A DNA stretch of 7,784 bases, from positions 1-7,784 of the forward strand of contig CAMYUO010000070.1 of NCBI GenBank assembly GCA_947302065.1, read 5' to 3'. Shown one piece after another: positions 6,114 to 7,784 of the stretch (its first letter is position 1; each line of letters begins with the position of its first letter). The position numbers and the translations under genes were made by a program. The notes beneath the pieces were generated by a model. It ran no database searches, was not told the DNA's origin, and worked only from the letters and a program-made list of their open reading frames with translations. This DNA comes from an uncultured Clostridia bacterium (lineage in GTDB: Bacteria > Bacillota > Clostridia > Oscillospirales > Ruminococcaceae).

Positions 6114-7784
6114 CTTTGTGATAAACGGCAGTGAGCTTGTTTCCTACTGTGGCAATGAAACGGTCGTGAGTGTTCCCGGGGGTGTAAGCAGCATCGGTGA
6201 TGAAGCCTTTTTCGGTGCATCGTTCATACAGCACATAGAGCTTCCCAAAGGCGTTGAACATATCGGGAAAAGAGCGTTCTGGGGCTGTGCAGGACTTGAG
6301 AGCATAACTCTCCCCTGCGGTCTGCGCTCGATAGATGATAATGCTTTCAGAGAGTGCGGTGCGCTCAAAGAGATAATTCTGCCCGAGGGTATGACCCACA
6401 TAGGCGAGGCGGTTTTCAGAGCCTGCGGTCAGCTTGAAAAGGCATATTTCCCCGACAGCCTGAAGCAGCTCGGGATAAGCACATTTTCCGATTGCTTCGG
6501 TTTAAAGGAGATACGGCTGCCGCAGGGTATTCAGGATATTCCCGCAAGGTGTTTCCAATGGTGTATGAGCCTTGGACAGATACAGATACCCGACAGCGTG
6601 GAGCGTCTTGAAAGCGAGGCTTTTCTCGGGTGCATGGCACTGAAAAACATAACACTGCCGCAGGGATTGAAAGAGCTCGGCATAAAATGCTTCTGCGAAT
6701 GTAAAACGCTCACGGAGATTGACGTTCCGGACAGCGTTGTACACATCGGTGCAGACGCATTCTACAAAAGCGGCGTCATAGACGGTTGCAAAGAAGAATT
6801 TCTGGTGCTTGTGGGCATACTTGTGAAGTATCTCGGCGATGGCGGAATTGTCTGTATCCCGAATGGGATACGGGCGGTCGGCGACTATGCATTTGCATAC
6901 CGTGAGGACATCAGGCAGATACAGCTGCCGCAGAGCGTGACGGAAATAGGTGATTACGCATTTGAGCGGTGCAGTTCGCTTGAAAATGTGCTGCTGCCCG
7001 ACGGTCTGAAAAAGATAGGCAAAGGTGCATTCTCGGAGTGTGAAAAGCTTGCCGAAATAAAACTGCCCGACAGTATCGAGCGGATAGGTGCCGGCGCTTT
7101 TCAGTGGAGCGCAGCGGCGTTTAAAGAACGTGACGGAATGACCTGTGCGCAGGGAAAATATCTGCTTTCTTTTACGGGAAATGCGGACAGGCTGACAATC
7201 CCAAGCGGCGTACTTGTCATTGCAGACGAAGCATTTATCAGATGTCGGGTGACCGAGGCGGTGCTGCCCGAGGGCTTGAAAACTATCGGAGATGATGCTT
7301 TTCGGTGGAGAAGCGAACTTAAAAAAATCTGCCTGCCGTCAACGGTGAGCTGCATAGGTGCGAATGCCTTTGCAAACTGCATAGGTGCGCAGATAAGCAT
7401 TGAACGACCGCATGCACAGCTTGGAGATAATGCTTTCCCGAGCGGTACAAGGCTTTTGATGACCGTGAACGGCAGACAGCTCGATGTAACGCTCGATGGC
7501 AGGATAAAAAGCAGCGGCTGCGACGAACTGCGGCTGTGGGTTTTTGCCTGTGAGCCGTCGGAGAAGAATTTTGAAAGCATCAAAAGTGAACAGTACAAGC
7601 TTGCCTGTGCGATTGCGTTTTACGGGTGCGGCGAGACATATGACCGTTTCCTCAGAGAAAACATCACAAAGGCTGTCTGCTTTGCGGCGAGCAAAGGCAT
7701 ACAGGAGCTTGAAAGAGTGCTGTCATTCGGGCTGCTCGGGCTTGAACAGCTCATGGAGTGCATCGACTACACACTGCGCTGCAA
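6106..7784 (+). CDS. Intracellular LRR_5 (BspA-type) leucine-rich repeat protein, 3' end cut off
   Basis: Starts at ATG 6106, inside the end of the DUF2201 gene (shared ATGTCTGA), with GGAG nine bases upstream. It stays open to the window edge (559 codons). From about residue 18 to 445 it is built of LRR_5 repeats of the form LPxGVxxIGxxAFxxCxxLxxI. Nine repeat positions are exactly 23 residues apart (30, 53, 76, 99, 122, 145, 168, 191 and 214). A spacer of about 44 residues (including KEEFLVLVGILVKYLGDG) precedes four more repeats at 258-327. A second spacer of about 45 residues precedes repeats at 372, 394, 417 and 439. From about 470 the sequence changes to a helical domain (YKLACAIAFYG, FLRENITKAVCFAASKGIQE), a style I associate with the C-terminal region of cytosolic Firmicute LRR_5 proteins. 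The N-terminus (MSDFVINGSELV) is no signal peptide and no anchor is visible, so it is probably intracellular. Coupling suggests it works with the vWA protein. Confidence 0.9.
   Translation, partial: MSDFVINGSELVSYCGNETVVSVPGGVSSIGDEAFFGASFIQHIELPKGVEHIGKRAFWGCAGLESITLPCGLRSIDDNAFRECGALKEIILPEGMTHIGEAVFRACGQLEKAYFPDSLKQLGISTFSDCFGLKEIRLPQGIQDIPARCFQWCMSLGQIQIPDSVERLESEAFLGCMALKNITLPQGLKELGIKCFCECKTLTEIDVPDSVVHIGADAFYKSGVIDGCKEEFLVLVGILVKYLGDGGIVCIPNGIRAVGDYAFAYREDIRQIQLPQSVTEIGDYAFERCSSLENVLLPDGLKKIGKGAFSECEKLAEIKLPDSIERIGAGAFQWSAAAFKERDGMTCAQGKYLLSFTGNADRLTIPSGVLVIADEAFIRCRVTEAVLPEGLKTIGDDAFRWRSELKKICLPSTVSCIGANAFANCIGAQISIERPHAQLGDNAFPSGTRLLMTVNGRQLDVTLDGRIKSSGCDELRLWVFACEPSEKNFESIKSEQYKLACAIAFYGCGETYDRFLRENITKAVCFAASKGIQELERVLSFGLLGLEQLMECIDYTLRC

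Noticed and set aside
7101..7598. 165-codon open frame antisense to the LRR gene, and similar ones at 5959-6744
   Set aside because: The repeat codons of LRR_5 genes often leave the opposite strand open. These frames read as Ser/Leu/Pro-rich shadows.
1..7784. CRISPR arrays, tRNA or rRNA genes, insertion sequences, attachment sites
   Set aside because: I saw no spaced direct repeats, cloverleaf, transposase reading frame or terminal inverted repeats. The only regular repeats are the protein-level LRR units.

Overview
The window looks like chromosomal DNA of a Gram-positive Firmicute, most likely a Ruminococcus-like gut or rumen clostridium. This rests on moderate GC, GAGGTGA-type ribosome binding sites, housekeeping-type promoters, an ECF sigma factor paired with a DUF4367-type anti-sigma factor, and a BspA-type leucine-rich-repeat protein next to a DUF2201 protein. 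The genus is an inference from protein style, not from a marker gene.

Left half (positions 1-3800, minus strand): one operon read right to left. A housekeeping-like promoter (3770-3798) with a 15-bp imperfect dyad in its leader precedes a TTG-started ECF sigma factor. Overlapping it is a single-pass membrane anti-sigma factor with a DUF4367-like outer domain. A well-formed intrinsic terminator or attenuator follows (14-bp stem, GAAA tetraloop, seven U). It lies directly before the ribosome binding site of the first of two FtsX/MacB-type ABC permeases. The second permease follows, then the first eight codons of a probable ABC ATPase, cut by the window edge. The likely logic is that an envelope signal frees the sigma factor from the anti-sigma factor, and the sigma factor then raises expression of the exporter or peptide-resistance transporter. 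The hairpin keeps transporter expression below that of the regulators or makes it conditional.

Middle (about 3800-4520): roughly 700 bases without an intact gene. It holds coding-like scraps in several frames, most notably a plus-strand stretch at 4021-4439 that reads as a gene remnant with frameshifts. It ends at a strong terminator (4452-4502).

Right half (4527-7784, plus strand): a near-consensus promoter (TTGACA, 17 bp, TATATT) drives a two-gene transcription unit. The first gene encodes a 506-residue DUF2201-family protein: a metallopeptidase-like N-terminal domain in which the usual catalytic Glu appears to be Ser, an acidic Gln/Ser-rich linker, and a C-terminal vWA domain with an intact MIDAS. 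Overlapping it by 8 bases is a large protein with no signal peptide. It consists of 23-residue LRR_5 repeats followed by a helical domain and runs off the right edge. DUF2201 proteins are often found with MoxR-like AAA+ ATPases. None is in this window, so if there is one it lies downstream or elsewhere. The pair looks like an intracellular, metal-dependent protein-binding system of unknown role, and it is the most interesting part of the window.
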